64,000 nt of DNA from Massilia sp. Root351 (GCF_001425045.1 NZ_LMDJ01000023.1:571420-635419); one strand, 5' to 3'. Shown: positions 22,809-32,533, numbered from the stretch's first letter. Notes: generated by a model not told the origin, from the sequence alone. Numbers and translations are program-made.

Positions 22809-25226
22809 TTATTCGGCCAGCGCGGCCGGCACGGCGCCGCTGCCGGCCAGTGCGATCGGCGGCCGCCACTGCTCCAGCCAGCCGGCCAGCTGCCCGGCCG
22901 GCATGGGGCGGCTCATGAAATAACCTTGCCCCTGGTCGCAGCCCATGCGCGCCAGCAGGCGCCACACGGCTTCGGTCTCGATGCCCTCGGCCACCACCCG
23001 CAAGCCCATGTTGTGGCCCAGGTCGATGGTGGAACGCACGATCTTGGTGTCGCCAATGTCGTGCTCCATATTCATGACGAAGGACTTGTCGATCTTCAGC
23101 TCGTCCACCGGCAGCCGTTTCAGGTAGGCCAGCGACGAGTAGCCGGTACCGAAGTCGTCGATGGACAGCTCCAGGCCCATGGCATGCAGGCGCTCCAGCG
23201 TATTTTGCGCACGCACCGGATCGTCCATGATGGCGCTTTCGGTGATCTCCAGGCAAAACGAGCCGGGCCCCAGCTGGTGCTGCGCCAGCAAGTCGGCGAA
23301 CTTCACCGGCAGGTCCTGGTCCATCAGGTCGCGCGTGGACAGGTTGACGGAGATTTTCAGCGCGATGCCCTGCTCGGCCAGCTGGCGGCACAGCACGGCC
23401 GACTGCTCCATCACCCAGCGCGTCAGCACGCGGATGAAGCCGGTCTGCTCGGCGAAGGGAATGAACTGGTCGGGGAACACATTGCCGCGTTCCGGGTGCA
23501 CCCAGCGCACCAGCGCCTCGGCGCCCACCGCCTTGCCGGAATCGAGCAGGATCTTCGGTTGCACGAACAGCCGGAACTCGTTGCGCTCGATGGCGTTGCG
23601 CAGCTCGGTGAGCAGCGACAGGCTTTGCTCGCTGGACTTGTCGAAGCCGGCGTCGTACACCACGGCGCCGTCGTTGCGCTGTTTGGCGGTGTACATGGCC
23701 ACCTCGGCCGCGCTCAGGATGGCCTCGGCGCTGTCGCCGTGCAGCGGATAGCCGGCAATGCCCAAGCCGGCGCCGATGTCGACCATCTGGTCTTCCAGCG
23801 ACAGCGGGGTTTCCAGCGCGGCCAGGATTTCCCGCGCAATCAGCTGCGCCTGTTCCAGCGCGGTATCGGGCAGCAGCACCACGAACTCGTCGCCGCCCAG
23901 GCGCGCCACTTGCGCAGACGTGTTGCGGCGGTTGGCCAGTTGCAGCTGCAGCCGCCCCGCCACCTGGCGCAGCAGCGCGTCGCCGAAGCTGTGGCCCATG
24001 ACGTCGTTGACGTGCTTGAAGCGGTCCAGGTCCATCATCAGCACGAACACCGAGGACTCGCGTTTGCGCGCCTCGGCGAGGGAATCGTTCAGGTGCAGCA
24101 CGAACTGGGCGCGGTTGGGCAGGCCGGTCAGGGTGTCCCAGTATGCCAGGCGGCGGATTTCCTGCTCGCGCTTGGCAATCCCGTCGCGCATGCTGTCGAA
24201 CGCCTGCGCCAGCGCGCCGATTTCGTCCTCGCGCTTGAATTCGATCTGGCCCTTGTAGTCGCCGCGCTCGAGGCGCTTGGCGGTGTCGGCCAGCAGCGTC
24301 AGCGGCTGCGCGATGCGCTTGGCGGTGAAGACGCTGACGGCGGCCGAGATCAGGATGCCGGCAATGGCCAGGCCCAGCAGCCAGCGCTCCAGGCGTGCAT
24401 ACTCGGAAATCGCTTCATCGATGGAGCGCGCCAGCAGCACGGTAACGGCCTGGCCGGCATCCTCGCCGATCAGCAGCTGGCGCACGCTGTAGCGCGCGTC
24501 CTGCACGTCGAGGTCGAACGGGGCGTCCGGGCGCGCCGGCGCGGCGCGCAATTGCTGCACCAGCCCGGAGATGACGGGCACGCCGAACGTGGACGCCACC
24601 GGCAGCAAATTGCCCTGGCGGTCGCGCGTGAGGATGGAGGTGTGCAAGCCGCTTACGCTTTGCATCTCGGCCGCCAGCTGGCCGTCGATCGGGAAGGTCA
24701 TCACGATGTAGCCGATGACGATGGGCGCTTTCACCGGCATCACCACCACCTGGTAGGGATAGCGGTCGACCACGGCAATGCCGTTGGCGCCGTCCGACGC
24801 TTCGGCCTGGTCCAGCATGCTCATGACCAGCTTTTCCAGGCCGGCCGACTGCGCCTCGCTGGTGGTGGCGGTAATCTTGCGCTCGGCCGATACCAGCATG
24901 GAGGCGGTGGCCTTGATGCGGCGCCCGCTGTTGGCCAGCGCCGACTCGATGGTGGCGCGGTCCGATTCGTCGTTGTTGCCGATGGCGGCCACGAAGGCGG
25001 TGTCGCGCGCCAGCAGGCGCGCGCCGAAACGCAGGCTTTGCGCGTTTTGCTCCAGCAGGCGGCGGAACACCTTGGCGCCGTTGTTCAGTTCCACGCCGAT
25101 GGCGGCGCGCGCGTTGCTGTCGATGCCGCCCTGGATCACCAGCAGCCCCACCACCTGCACTGCGACGATCAGCACCAGGAATAAGGTGGCGATGCGGCTT
25201 TCCAGGCTGCGGAATCGGAAGCGCAT
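22809..25226 (-). CDS. Membrane-bound c-di-GMP enzyme: sensor-HAMP-GGDEF-EAL
   Basis: An 805-residue protein. A transmembrane helix (about residues 12-33) is followed by a periplasmic double-CACHE-like sensor to about 280, a second helix (LLGLAIAGILISAAVSVF), a HAMP linker, GGDEF domain (motif GGDEF at 444-448) and EAL domain (EAL at 570-572, with the ITES, DDFGTGYSSL, KIDKSF and EGIET motifs). Both catalytic motifs are intact, so it could make and degrade c-di-GMP, with one activity probably dominant. It starts 8 bases after the cupredoxin-like gene and is cotranscribed with it. Confidence 0.93.
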   Translation of the reverse strand: MRFRFRSLESRIATLFLVLIVAVQVVGLLVIQGGIDSNARAAIGVELNNGAKVFRRLLEQNAQSLRFGARLLARDTAFVAAIGNNDESDRATIESALANSGRRIKATASMLVSAERKITATTSEAQSAGLEKLVMSMLDQAEASDGANGIAVVDRYPYQVVVMPVKAPIVIGYIVMTFPIDGQLAAEMQSVSGLHTSILTRDRQGNLLPVASTFGVPVISGLVQQLRAAPARPDAPFDLDVQDARYSVRQLLIGEDAGQAVTVLLARSIDEAISEYARLERWLLGLAIAGILISAAVSVFTAKRIAQPLTLLADTAKRLERGDYKGQIEFKREDEIGALAQAFDSMRDGIAKREQEIRRLAYWDTLTGLPNRAQFVLHLNDSLAEARKRESSVFVLMMDLDRFKHVNDVMGHSFGDALLRQVAGRLQLQLANRRNTSAQVARLGGDEFVVLLPDTALEQAQLIAREILAALETPLSLEDQMVDIGAGLGIAGYPLHGDSAEAILSAAEVAMYTAKQRNDGAVVYDAGFDKSSEQSLSLLTELRNAIERNEFRLFVQPKILLDSGKAVGAEALVRWVHPERGNVFPDQFIPFAEQTGFIRVLTRWVMEQSAVLCRQLAEQGIALKISVNLSTRDLMDQDLPVKFADLLAQHQLGPGSFCLEITESAIMDDPVRAQNTLERLHAMGLELSIDDFGTGYSSLAYLKRLPVDELKIDKSFVMNMEHDIGDTKIVRSTIDLGHNMGLRVVAEGIETEAVWRLLARMGCDQGQGYFMSRPMPAGQLAGWLEQWRPPIALAGSGAVPAALAE

Positions 25227-25234
25227 GCAGGCTC

Positions 25235-25864
25235 CTACAGCGCGTCGCCGCCGGCGGGCGGCTTCATGGCCAGGCGCAAGCTGGCCGTGCCGTACGCCTC
25301 GCCGGCCTTAATCGCCACCGCCTGCTCGGAAGGCTGGCCGCCGGCCATATTGAAATGCCAGACCTTGAGCACGTACTTGCCGGCCGGCGCGTCCACGCGG
25401 CCCAGGCCGCTGGCGTCGGCCTTGGCGAAGTACGGCGTGTCCACCACCCGCACGTAGGCCACCATCTTGTCGTGGATATTACAGCCCAGCACCACCACAC
25501 CGGGCTTGTCGAAAATCTGCGGCGTGGCCGAGGTGCCCGAGTACAGTTTCTGGTCGAACTTGTGTGCCGGCGAGAAGGAATAGATGTGGTGGCGCACCTT
25601 GTCGTTGTTCGGGAAATCAATGCGGCTGCCGGTCTGCACCACGGTCACCAGCGGCAAGAATTTAAGGCCCTTCTGCTCGATTTCCGCGCCCTTGGCCGGC
25701 TTGGCCTGGCCCTGGCCGGCCTCCGGCTCCAGCCAGGCCACGGCGTCCGGCAGTGGCGCGCCGGCAGTGTCGGCCACGTGCACGGCCAGTCCGGAAGCGC
25801 CGGCGCCGCCCGCCGTGAGGCACAGGGTAGCGGCGGCTGCCATGCGGTGAATCAGTATGCTCAT
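25235..25864 (-). CDS. Exported cupredoxin-like protein (methylamine-utilization-protein type)
   Basis: A 209-residue protein with a signal peptide (residues 1-24). Its central domain resembles the small cupredoxin-like proteins annotated as methylamine utilization protein: a strand SRIDFPNNDKVRHHIYSFS, a His cluster and CNIHDKMVAYV, giving the His, Cys, His and Met that could form a type-1 copper site. A C-terminal segment (VDAPAGKYVLKVWHF) follows. No mau genes are near, so a real link to methylamine is unlikely. It is the first gene of a two-gene operon with a GGDEF-EAL enzyme, which suggests a sensory partner role. The frame is open upstream to 26011, but the signal peptide starts at 25864. 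Confidence 0.75.
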   Translation of the reverse strand: MSILIHRMAAAATLCLTAGGAGASGLAVHVADTAGAPLPDAVAWLEPEAGQGQAKPAKGAEIEQKGLKFLPLVTVVQTGSRIDFPNNDKVRHHIYSFSPAHKFDQKLYSGTSATPQIFDKPGVVVLGCNIHDKMVAYVRVVDTPYFAKADASGLGRVDAPAGKYVLKVWHFNMAGGQPSEQAVAIKAGEAYGTASLRLAMKPPAGGDAL

Positions 25865-26003
25865 CGGGAGAGACGCGGCGCGGAATAGAGGAAAACCTAT
25901 TGTAGCGCCAGCCGCCTGAGGCGTTAAGTAGTTTCCTGAATTCATCACCCTGTCATATTCGATGCCTAATATGGCAGGGTTGCTACTTTCTTGCCTGCCT
26001 ATC

Positions 26004-27806
26004 ATGAACAATGTGGCCTACCTGCGGCCCGCGCCCGACGACGATGCCTTGCTGCGCATGCAACTGAACGACATCATCGAGCGCCGCCAGCTGAGCGCGC
26101 TGCTGCAGCCCATCGCCCGCATGCAGGACGGCGAGATCATCGCCTACGAAGGGCTGATCAGGGGGCCATCCGACAGCCCGCTGCACTCGCCGCTGAACCT
26201 GTTCAAGGCGGCGCGCGCCTGCGGCCGCACGGTGGAGGTGGAGCACCTGTGCCGGCGCGTGGTGCTGGAGCGCTTCGCCGAACTGAAGCTGCCGGGCAAG
26301 CTGTTCCTCAACGTGAGCCCCGAATGCCTGTTGCTGCAACCCGACGGTACGCGCGGCGAAACCTTGCAATACATACACCAGATCGGCATCAACCCGGACC
26401 GCGTGATCATCGAGCTGACGGAGAACCAGCCCACCTACGACTATGAGCTGATGCGCGAAGCGGTGCTGCATTACCGCAACATGGGCTTCCAGATCGCCAT
26501 CGACGACCTGGGCGAGGGCTTCTCCAGCCTGCGCCTGTGGTCCGAACTGCGGCCCGAGTACGTGAAAATCGACATGCACTTCATCCAGGGGATCAACCAG
26601 GACCCGGTGAAGCTGCAGTTCGTGCGCTCGATCCAGGAAATCGCCGACAAGTCGGACACGCTGGTGATCGCCGAAGGCATCGAAACACAGGCCGAACTGC
26701 TGGTGCTGCGCGACATCGGCGTGGCCTACGGCCAGGGCTACCACCTGGGACGGCCGCACAGCGCGCCGGCGCGCGCCCTGCCAGCCGAGGTGGCCAAGGC
26801 GCTGAGCCGCAATGGCGTGGCGGTGTATCCGCAGCGCAGCGGCGAGAAGCAGGCCGCCACCATCGCCAAGCTGCTGCACGAGGTGGCGGCGGTGGCGCCG
26901 TCGCTAAGCAACAACGAAGTCTACGAAATCTTCATGGCCGAGCCCAAGCTGCTGATCATCCCGGTGGTGGACGACGGCGTGCCGCTGGGGCTGATCAGCC
27001 GCTTCGACATGATCGACCACTTCGCGCGGCCCTACCAGCGCGAACTGTACGGCAAAAAATCCTGCCGCCAGTTCATGGACCCCAAGCCGCTGATCGCCGA
27101 CAAGGACACCAGCCTGCAAGACCTGTCCTACCGCATGGTGGAATCGGCCGCGCACCACCTGTTCAACGGCTTCATCATCACCGAGCACGGGCGTTACCTG
27201 GGCATGGGCACCGGCCACGACCTGATGCGCGAGATCACGCAGATGCAGATCCATGCGGCGCGCTACGCCAATCCGCTGACCCAGCTGCCGGGCAATGTGC
27301 CGATCAACGAGCACATCGACCGCCTGCTCGAGAGCGGCACCCGGTTCTGGGTGTGCTACTGCGACCTGGACCACTTCAAGCCCTTCAACGACGTATACGG
27401 CTACCGGCGCGGCGACGACGTGATCCAGATGACGGGGCGCATCCTGAGCAGCCATTGCGACCCGGACCGCGACTTCATCGGCCACATCGGCGGCGACGAT
27501 TTCATGCTGCTGTTCCAGAGCGAAGACTGGGAAGCGCGCTGCCGCGCCATCCTGGCCGATTTCGAGGCCGGCGTGCTGGACTACTACAGCCTGGAAGACC
27601 GCGAGCGCGGCGGCTATATCAGCGAGGACAGGCAAGGCAAGAAAGTGTTCTACTCAATGATGAGCTTGTCACTTGGCACGATACGGGTGGAGCCGCACCA
27701 GTACTATTCGCACCACCAGATCGCCACCCAGGCCTCCGACGCGAAAAAGCAGGCCAAGAAGATCCACGGCAACAGCCTGTTCGTGGACCGCCGCCAACCG
27801 GCTTGA
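26004..27806 (+). CDS. Soluble EAL-CBS-GGDEF protein
   Basis: A 600-residue cytosolic protein with an unusual order: an N-terminal EAL domain (about residues 20-260), a CBS pair (about 270-430) and a C-terminal GGDEF-like domain. The EAL motif reads EGL (E49), but other phosphodiesterase residues appear intact (NVSPE, ELTEN, IDDLGEGFSSL, KIDMHF, EGIET, GQGYHLGRP). The GGDEF motif is GGDDF at 496-500, likely a weak or inactive cyclase. Expected activity is c-di-GMP hydrolysis controlled by ligands of the CBS and GGDDF domains. The ATG at 26004 is preferred over one at 25962; the gene is divergent from the cupredoxin operon. Confidence 0.9.
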   Translation: MNNVAYLRPAPDDDALLRMQLNDIIERRQLSALLQPIARMQDGEIIAYEGLIRGPSDSPLHSPLNLFKAARACGRTVEVEHLCRRVVLERFAELKLPGKLFLNVSPECLLLQPDGTRGETLQYIHQIGINPDRVIIELTENQPTYDYELMREAVLHYRNMGFQIAIDDLGEGFSSLRLWSELRPEYVKIDMHFIQGINQDPVKLQFVRSIQEIADKSDTLVIAEGIETQAELLVLRDIGVAYGQGYHLGRPHSAPARALPAEVAKALSRNGVAVYPQRSGEKQAATIAKLLHEVAAVAPSLSNNEVYEIFMAEPKLLIIPVVDDGVPLGLISRFDMIDHFARPYQRELYGKKSCRQFMDPKPLIADKDTSLQDLSYRMVESAAHHLFNGFIITEHGRYLGMGTGHDLMREITQMQIHAARYANPLTQLPGNVPINEHIDRLLESGTRFWVCYCDLDHFKPFNDVYGYRRGDDVIQMTGRILSSHCDPDRDFIGHIGGDDFMLLFQSEDWEARCRAILADFEAGVLDYYSLEDRERGGYISEDRQGKKVFYSMMSLSLGTIRVEPHQYYSHHQIATQASDAKKQAKKIHGNSLFVDRRQPA

Positions 27807-27813
27807 AGCCGGC

Positions 27814-29214
27814 TCAGGCATCCGCTTGCGGACCGTTTGGGCGCGCGCCCTGGCCGGGGACCGGCAGGAATTGCGCCGCCAGCGCCTGCGCGTCGGCCAG
27901 TTGCGCCTCGCTCAGCCTGGCGCGCATCTGCTCGCGCTGCACGGCGGCGCTGGCGTTGCCGCTGGCGGCCGCCACCGAGATCCACATATAGGCTTGCACC
28001 GGATCGCGCGCCACGCCGCGCCCGCCGTTGTACATGCCGCCCAGGTTGTACTGCGCCAGCGCATGGCCCTGCTCAGCGGCCTGGCGGTAGCAGGCCACGG
28101 CCTCCTCGTCGCTGCGCGCCAAGCCCTGGCCGTTGGCGTACATCACGCCCAGGTTGTTCAGGGCGCTGGCGTCGCCCTGCCCGGCCGCCGCCTGGTACCA
28201 GGCCACGGCGCGCGCCTCGTCCCGTTGCACGCCCTGGCCGTTGGCGTACATGACGGCGGCGTTGAACTGCGCGTTGGCCACGCCCTGCGCGGCGGCCAGG
28301 CAATACCATTCCAGCGCGCGCCCCGCGTCGGCCGCCACGCCGCGCCCCTGCGCATACATGGCGCCCAGGTTGTACTGCGCCAGCGCATGGCCGGACTCGG
28401 CGGCGCGGCGGTACCAGATGAACGCTTCCGGCTCGTCGCGGTCCACGCCGAAGCCGTTGGCCAGCAGCACGCCCAGGTTGAATTGCGCATCGACGTCGTC
28501 CTGCGCGGCGGCGCGCGCCAGCCAGCAGTACGCGCGGCGCTGGTCGGGCGCCACGCCGCGCCCTTCGGCATAGGCCACGCCGACCTGGCGCTGCGCCGCC
28601 GGATGGCCTTGCGCGGCGGCTTGCCGGAACCAGGCCAGCGCGGCCGCGTCGCTGGGCGGCACGCCCTGGCCGCGCCGGTGCATCAGCCCCAGGTTGAGCT
28701 GGGCGCCGGCGTCGCCCTGCAGCGCCGCCTTGCGCAGCCAGGCCAGCGCCAGTGCTTCGTTGCGCGGCGCGCCCAGGCCCAGCAGGTAGGCTTCGCCGGT
28801 CAGCGCCTGCGCGCTGGCCACGCCCTGCTCCGCGGCACGGCTGAACCAGGCCAGCGCATCGGCCTCGCTGTGCGGCACGCCGCGTCCCTTGCGGTACATC
28901 TGGCCCAGGTTCTGCTGGGCCGACGCGTCGCCCTGGTCGGCGGCCTGGCGGAACCAGAACGCGGCTTCCCCGTCGCGGCAAGGCGTGCCGCGCCCGTTGT
29001 AATACATGGCGCCGACGTGGTTCTGGGCGAAGGCCAGGCCTTGCAGCGCGGCCAGCCGCATCCAGACGAAAGCGCGTTCCTCGTCGCGGCGCACGCCCTG
29101 GCCTTTTTTGTACAGCAATGCCAGGTTGAACTGGGCATAGGGATCGCCGCGCGCGGCCGCATCCCGGTACCAGGTGAAAACAGAGGTGTCGGCTGTGGGA
29201 TGGCGGTGGTCCAT
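27814..29214 (-). CDS. Sel1-like repeat (TPR-type) protein
   Basis: A 466-residue protein made almost wholly of about twelve tandem Sel1 repeats of 36 residues, each close to A-WYRQAA-QG-A-AQYNLG-MYANGQGV, with the twelfth degenerate, and a short Pro/Ala-rich tail. No signal peptide or membrane helix is visible, so it should be cytosolic. Sel1 solenoids are protein-protein scaffolds; the partner is unknown. It lies 102 bases after the exonuclease gene on the same strand and may be read with the chaperone-exonuclease pair. Confidence 0.92.
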   Translation of the reverse strand: MDHRHPTADTSVFTWYRDAAARGDPYAQFNLALLYKKGQGVRRDEERAFVWMRLAALQGLAFAQNHVGAMYYNGRGTPCRDGEAAFWFRQAADQGDASAQQNLGQMYRKGRGVPHSEADALAWFSRAAEQGVASAQALTGEAYLLGLGAPRNEALALAWLRKAALQGDAGAQLNLGLMHRRGQGVPPSDAAALAWFRQAAAQGHPAAQRQVGVAYAEGRGVAPDQRRAYCWLARAAAQDDVDAQFNLGVLLANGFGVDRDEPEAFIWYRRAAESGHALAQYNLGAMYAQGRGVAADAGRALEWYCLAAAQGVANAQFNAAVMYANGQGVQRDEARAVAWYQAAAGQGDASALNNLGVMYANGQGLARSDEEAVACYRQAAEQGHALAQYNLGGMYNGGRGVARDPVQAYMWISVAAASGNASAAVQREQMRARLSEAQLADAQALAAQFLPVPGQGARPNGPQADA

Positions 29215-29316
29215 GATGGCCCTTTGCGTCGCGTGTGCCTCAAGCTTAGACAGTCAGGCGGACGCGCGTTTGATCCCGCTCAATCGAAATTGCGAATTGA
29301 TAGCCTTGTGGAAATA

Positions 29317-29955
29317 CTAACGTTGTGCGCCGGCGTCCGCCTGCTTGAGCAGGTAGGCATGCACTTTGGCGGCGGCCAGTTTGTTGACCGACAGCAGCAG
29401 TTCCGGCGCCACGGCGGGCAGGCCGTAAGTGTCGCCCAGGTGGCGGGCAATGTGCAGCAGCACCTGCGCCGCCACTTCCGCGTCGGACTCGGCCCGGTGG
29501 GCCGCGCTCTTGAAGCGGATGCCGAGCTGGCCGGAGAGCTGGCCCAGCTTGTAGCTGCCCAGCGCGGGGAACACCCGGCGCGACAGCTTGAGCGAACACA
29601 CCGTGCCCTGGTGCGCGGGCGCCAGGCCCAGGCGGGCGCTTTCGGCGCGCAGGAATTTCTCGTCGAAACTGGCGTTGTGCGCGGCCAGCGCGTCGGCGCC
29701 GATGAACGCCAACAACGCCGGCACCACTTCGTCCACCGGCGGCGCCGTGTCCACCATGCGCTGCGTAATGCCGGTCAGGCCGGTGATGAAGGACGGAATC
29801 CGCACCCCGCAATTGATCAGCGAGACGTAACGCTCGGTGATGCGGCCGTCCTCGATGCGCAGCGCCGCCACTTCGGTGATGCGGTCGCCCATGTCGGGCG
29901 AGAGCCCGGTGGTCTCGAAGTCGATCATCACGATGGGCTTGCTGTACACCGCCAT
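29317..29955 (-). CDS. DEDDh 3'-5' exonuclease (DnaQ/RNase T superfamily)
   Basis: A 212-residue protein. The DEDDh exonuclease residues are visible: VMIDFETTGLSP (Asp, Glu), AAHNASFDEKFL (Asp) and HRAESDAEVA (His, Asp). The C-terminal 40 residues are not from the common DnaQ family. It could trim DNA or RNA, or act as a stand-alone epsilon-like subunit. The ATG at 29955 shares one base with the stop of the Hsp70-like gene (TGATG), so translation is coupled and the frame upstream of that ATG is not coding. Confidence 0.88.
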   Translation of the reverse strand: MAVYSKPIVMIDFETTGLSPDMGDRITEVAALRIEDGRITERYVSLINCGVRIPSFITGLTGITQRMVDTAPPVDEVVPALLAFIGADALAAHNASFDEKFLRAESARLGLAPAHQGTVCSLKLSRRVFPALGSYKLGQLSGQLGIRFKSAAHRAESDAEVAAQVLLHIARHLGDTYGLPAVAPELLLSVNKLAAAKVHAYLLKQADAGAQR

Positions 29956-31211
29956 CACGCGCCCCCGAACTTGCGCACCGCGTCCAGCGCCAGGCCAGCG
30001 CCGATGCTGCCGAACAGGTCGCCTTCCACCTTGCGCGCCGCCGGCAGCACCGCGCCGATGCGTTCGCGCAGCGACTGCACGCCGCTGGAGCCGCCGGTGA
30101 AGAACACCGTGTCCACCTGCTCCGGCTTGACGCCGGCGTCGGCCAGCATCTTCTGTACGGTTTGCTCGACCGAGCCCACCAGGTGGCCGATGGCGGCATC
30201 GAAGCCGCTGCGGCTCAGGTCCAGCGTGACGGCCGGCGACAGGCGGTCCAGCTCCAGCGCCACCTGCTCGGCGCCGGACAACGCGATCTTGCCCTCCTCC
30301 ACCTTCATCGCCAGCCAGTGGCCGGCGCGCTCGTCGATCAGCTTCTGCAGGCGGCTCAGCTTGTCCTGCTCGCGCGCGTCGCGCACCAGTTCGGACAGCT
30401 GGGTCCACATCTTCTTGGTGTAGGCCAGGTTGATGGTGTGCCAGGTGGCCAGGTTGAAGTAGTAGCTCGACGGCACTTCGCTGTTGTTGTTCAGCTGGCT
30501 GCCATAGCCCAGCAACGGCATCACGGCCGACAGGCTCAGGTATTTATCGAAATCGGTGCCGCCGATGTGCACGCCGCCGGTGGCCAGGATGTCGTCGCGC
30601 CGCTCGGCCTTCCTGGCCAGTTCGGGCGACAGGCGCACCAGCGAAAAGTCCGAAGTGCCGCCGCCGATGTCGGCGATCAGCACCAGCTCTTCGCGCTCGA
30701 TCTGCGACTCGTAGTCGAAGGCGGCGGCGATGGGCTCGAACTGGAAGGCGATGTCCTTGAAGCCCACCGAACGGGCGATCTCGGCCAGCGTGTCCTCGGC
30801 CAGCTGGTCGTTCGCGGCGCTGTCGTCGATGAAGTGCACGGGGCGGCCGAACACGGCCGAGTTGAACTGGCGGCCGGAGGCCAGTTCGGCGCGCTTCTTG
30901 ACTTCGCCGATGAAGTTGGCCAGCAGCATGCGGAACGGCAACGCGCGTCCGCCCACTTCGGTCTGGCCATCGATCAGGCTGGTGCCCAGCAGGCTTTTCA
31001 GCGAGCGCATCAGGCGGCCTTCGTAGCCGGCCAGGTATTCGCCCAGGGCGGCGCGGCCGAAGGTGACTTCCTCGTCCTCGGCGTTATAGAACACCACCGA
31101 AGGCAAGGTGGTTTTGCCGTCCTCGAGGGCCAGCATGGTGGGATGGCCTGGACGCACCCAGCCAACCGTGGAATTGGACGTGCCAAAATCGACTCCGCAA
31201 GCTATGGCCAT
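29955..31211 (-). CDS. Hsp70-family protein, YegD type
   Basis: A 418-residue actin-ATPase-fold protein. The phosphate-1 motif VDFGTSNST, phosphate-2 LIADIGGGTSDFSL and adenosine motif VFFTGGSSGVQSLR are present, but there is no substrate-binding domain of DnaK, matching the shorter YegD group (about 450 residues). It may be a chaperone-like ATPase whose client is unknown. It is the first gene of a coupled pair with a DEDDh exonuclease, an unusual partnership, discussed as a finding. Confidence 0.88.
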   Translation of the reverse strand: MAIACGVDFGTSNSTVGWVRPGHPTMLALEDGKTTLPSVVFYNAEDEEVTFGRAALGEYLAGYEGRLMRSLKSLLGTSLIDGQTEVGGRALPFRMLLANFIGEVKKRAELASGRQFNSAVFGRPVHFIDDSAANDQLAEDTLAEIARSVGFKDIAFQFEPIAAAFDYESQIEREELVLIADIGGGTSDFSLVRLSPELARKAERRDDILATGGVHIGGTDFDKYLSLSAVMPLLGYGSQLNNNSEVPSSYYFNLATWHTINLAYTKKMWTQLSELVRDAREQDKLSRLQKLIDERAGHWLAMKVEEGKIALSGAEQVALELDRLSPAVTLDLSRSGFDAAIGHLVGSVEQTVQKMLADAGVKPEQVDTVFFTGGSSGVQSLRERIGAVLPAARKVEGDLFGSIGAGLALDAVRKFGGA

Positions 31212-31409
31212 GTCTCTCTTCCAGTGTGTTGAAGGGGCGGTAGTCTACCAGAAACGGCCGGGTCCGGCTACCGCCCCGCGGCGTAAGTCTTGCTGCGCCG
31301 AAATAGCGACACTTGCTTGCCAAATCAGTGCAAACTATTGCCACAAGGTAAGATCCTGAGCTATCCTCAAGTCACAACTATAAACATGCAACGGCTGGCC
31401 TACGAGACA

Positions 31410-32510
31410 ATGAGAACCACAAAAGACGCGCCGGCACCCACTATCGCCGAGCACAAGGCCGCCATTCAGCGGGAAAACCGCCGCGTCACCTCCTACGACG
31501 TGGCGCTGGTGGCGGGCGTGTCGCAATCGGCCGTGTCGCGCTGCTTCAAGCCCGGCGCCAGCGTTTCCAAGCATACCTATGCGCGGGTAATGAAAGCGGC
31601 CGACGGCCTCGAGTATATTCCCAACGCGGCGGCGCGCAGCCTGATCACGCGGCGCAGCAATATGGTGGCGGTCATCATCTCCAACGCCGCCAATCTGTTC
31701 TATCCCGAAGCGCTCTCCGAACTCAGCAAACACGTGGCCCGTGGCGGCAAGCGCGTGCTGCTGTTTACGCTGCACAAGGAAAGCGAGCTGGACCTGGTGC
31801 TGAACGACGTCTGGCAATACCAGGTCGACGGCGTGATCGCCGCCGCCACGCTCAGCGAAGCGCAAGTGGCCGAGTTCGAGCGCCGGCGCGTGCCGCTGGT
31901 GATATTCAACCGCAACCTGCGCGGCCAGGCCGCCAATACGGTAGCGTGCGACCAGTACGAAGCGGGGCGCGCGCTGGTTTCGCGGCTGGCGGCGGCGGGG
32001 CACCGCGTGTTCGGCATGATAGACGGCGCGCAGGACAACGCGGTGGCCAGCGAACGCCGGCGCGGGGCCTGCGAGCGCCTGGCCGAACTGGGCTTGCCGG
32101 AGGCCGTCATCGTGCGCGGCAACTTCGACTACGCCAGCGGCAAGCTGGGGCTGCGCGAAATCATCGCCCGCAGCGGCGGCCGGGTGCCAGACGCCGTCAT
32201 CTGCGGCAGTGACGTGATGGCCATCGGCTGCCTGGACTGCGCGCGCCACGAGTTGGGGCTGGCCGTGCCGGCGCAGCTGTCGGTGGCGGGTTTCGATGCG
32301 GTCGAGGCGTCCAACTGGCTCAGCTACAACCTGACCACCTTGCGCCACCCGATGCAGCAAATGACTGCCGCGGCGGCCGAACTGCTCTACAGCCTGATCG
32401 ACAATCCCGGCGGCGCGGCCGAAAAGCGCATGTTCGCGCCCCAGTTCGTCGAAGGCGCCACCGCGCGGCTCGTCGCCCTGCCCCCTGCCGCCGTCTCGCT
32501 CGCGGCCTGA
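31410..32510 (+). CDS. LacI-family transcriptional regulator
   Basis: A 366-residue regulator. The HTH (VTSYDVALVAGVSQSAVSRC) lies unusually far in, at about residues 25-44, after a polar leader; the hinge helix segment NAAARSLITRR and a periplasmic-binding-protein-like sensor (PDAVICGSDVMAIGCLD, SVAGFDAVEASNW) follow. Start choice is uncertain: ATG 31410 is used, ATG 31386 would add eight residues. No sugar operon is adjacent (the neighbour is a convergent membrane gene and a divergent chaperone), so its target is unknown. Confidence 0.88.
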   Translation: MRTTKDAPAPTIAEHKAAIQRENRRVTSYDVALVAGVSQSAVSRCFKPGASVSKHTYARVMKAADGLEYIPNAAARSLITRRSNMVAVIISNAANLFYPEALSELSKHVARGGKRVLLFTLHKESELDLVLNDVWQYQVDGVIAAATLSEAQVAEFERRRVPLVIFNRNLRGQAANTVACDQYEAGRALVSRLAAAGHRVFGMIDGAQDNAVASERRRGACERLAELGLPEAVIVRGNFDYASGKLGLREIIARSGGRVPDAVICGSDVMAIGCLDCARHELGLAVPAQLSVAGFDAVEASNWLSYNLTTLRHPMQQMTAAAAELLYSLIDNPGGAAEKRMFAPQFVEGATARLVALPPAAVSLAA

Positions 32511-32533
32511 AAACGCTGTTCGGCTGCGCCGGC

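Noticed and set aside
25235-25864. Assignment to methylamine oxidation
   Set aside because: The family name suggests it, but no mau structural genes are near and the operon partner is a c-di-GMP enzyme.
29956-30408. Upstream in-frame extension of the exonuclease gene
   Set aside because: It lies inside the Hsp70-like gene in another frame; exonuclease homology begins at the ATG at 29955.
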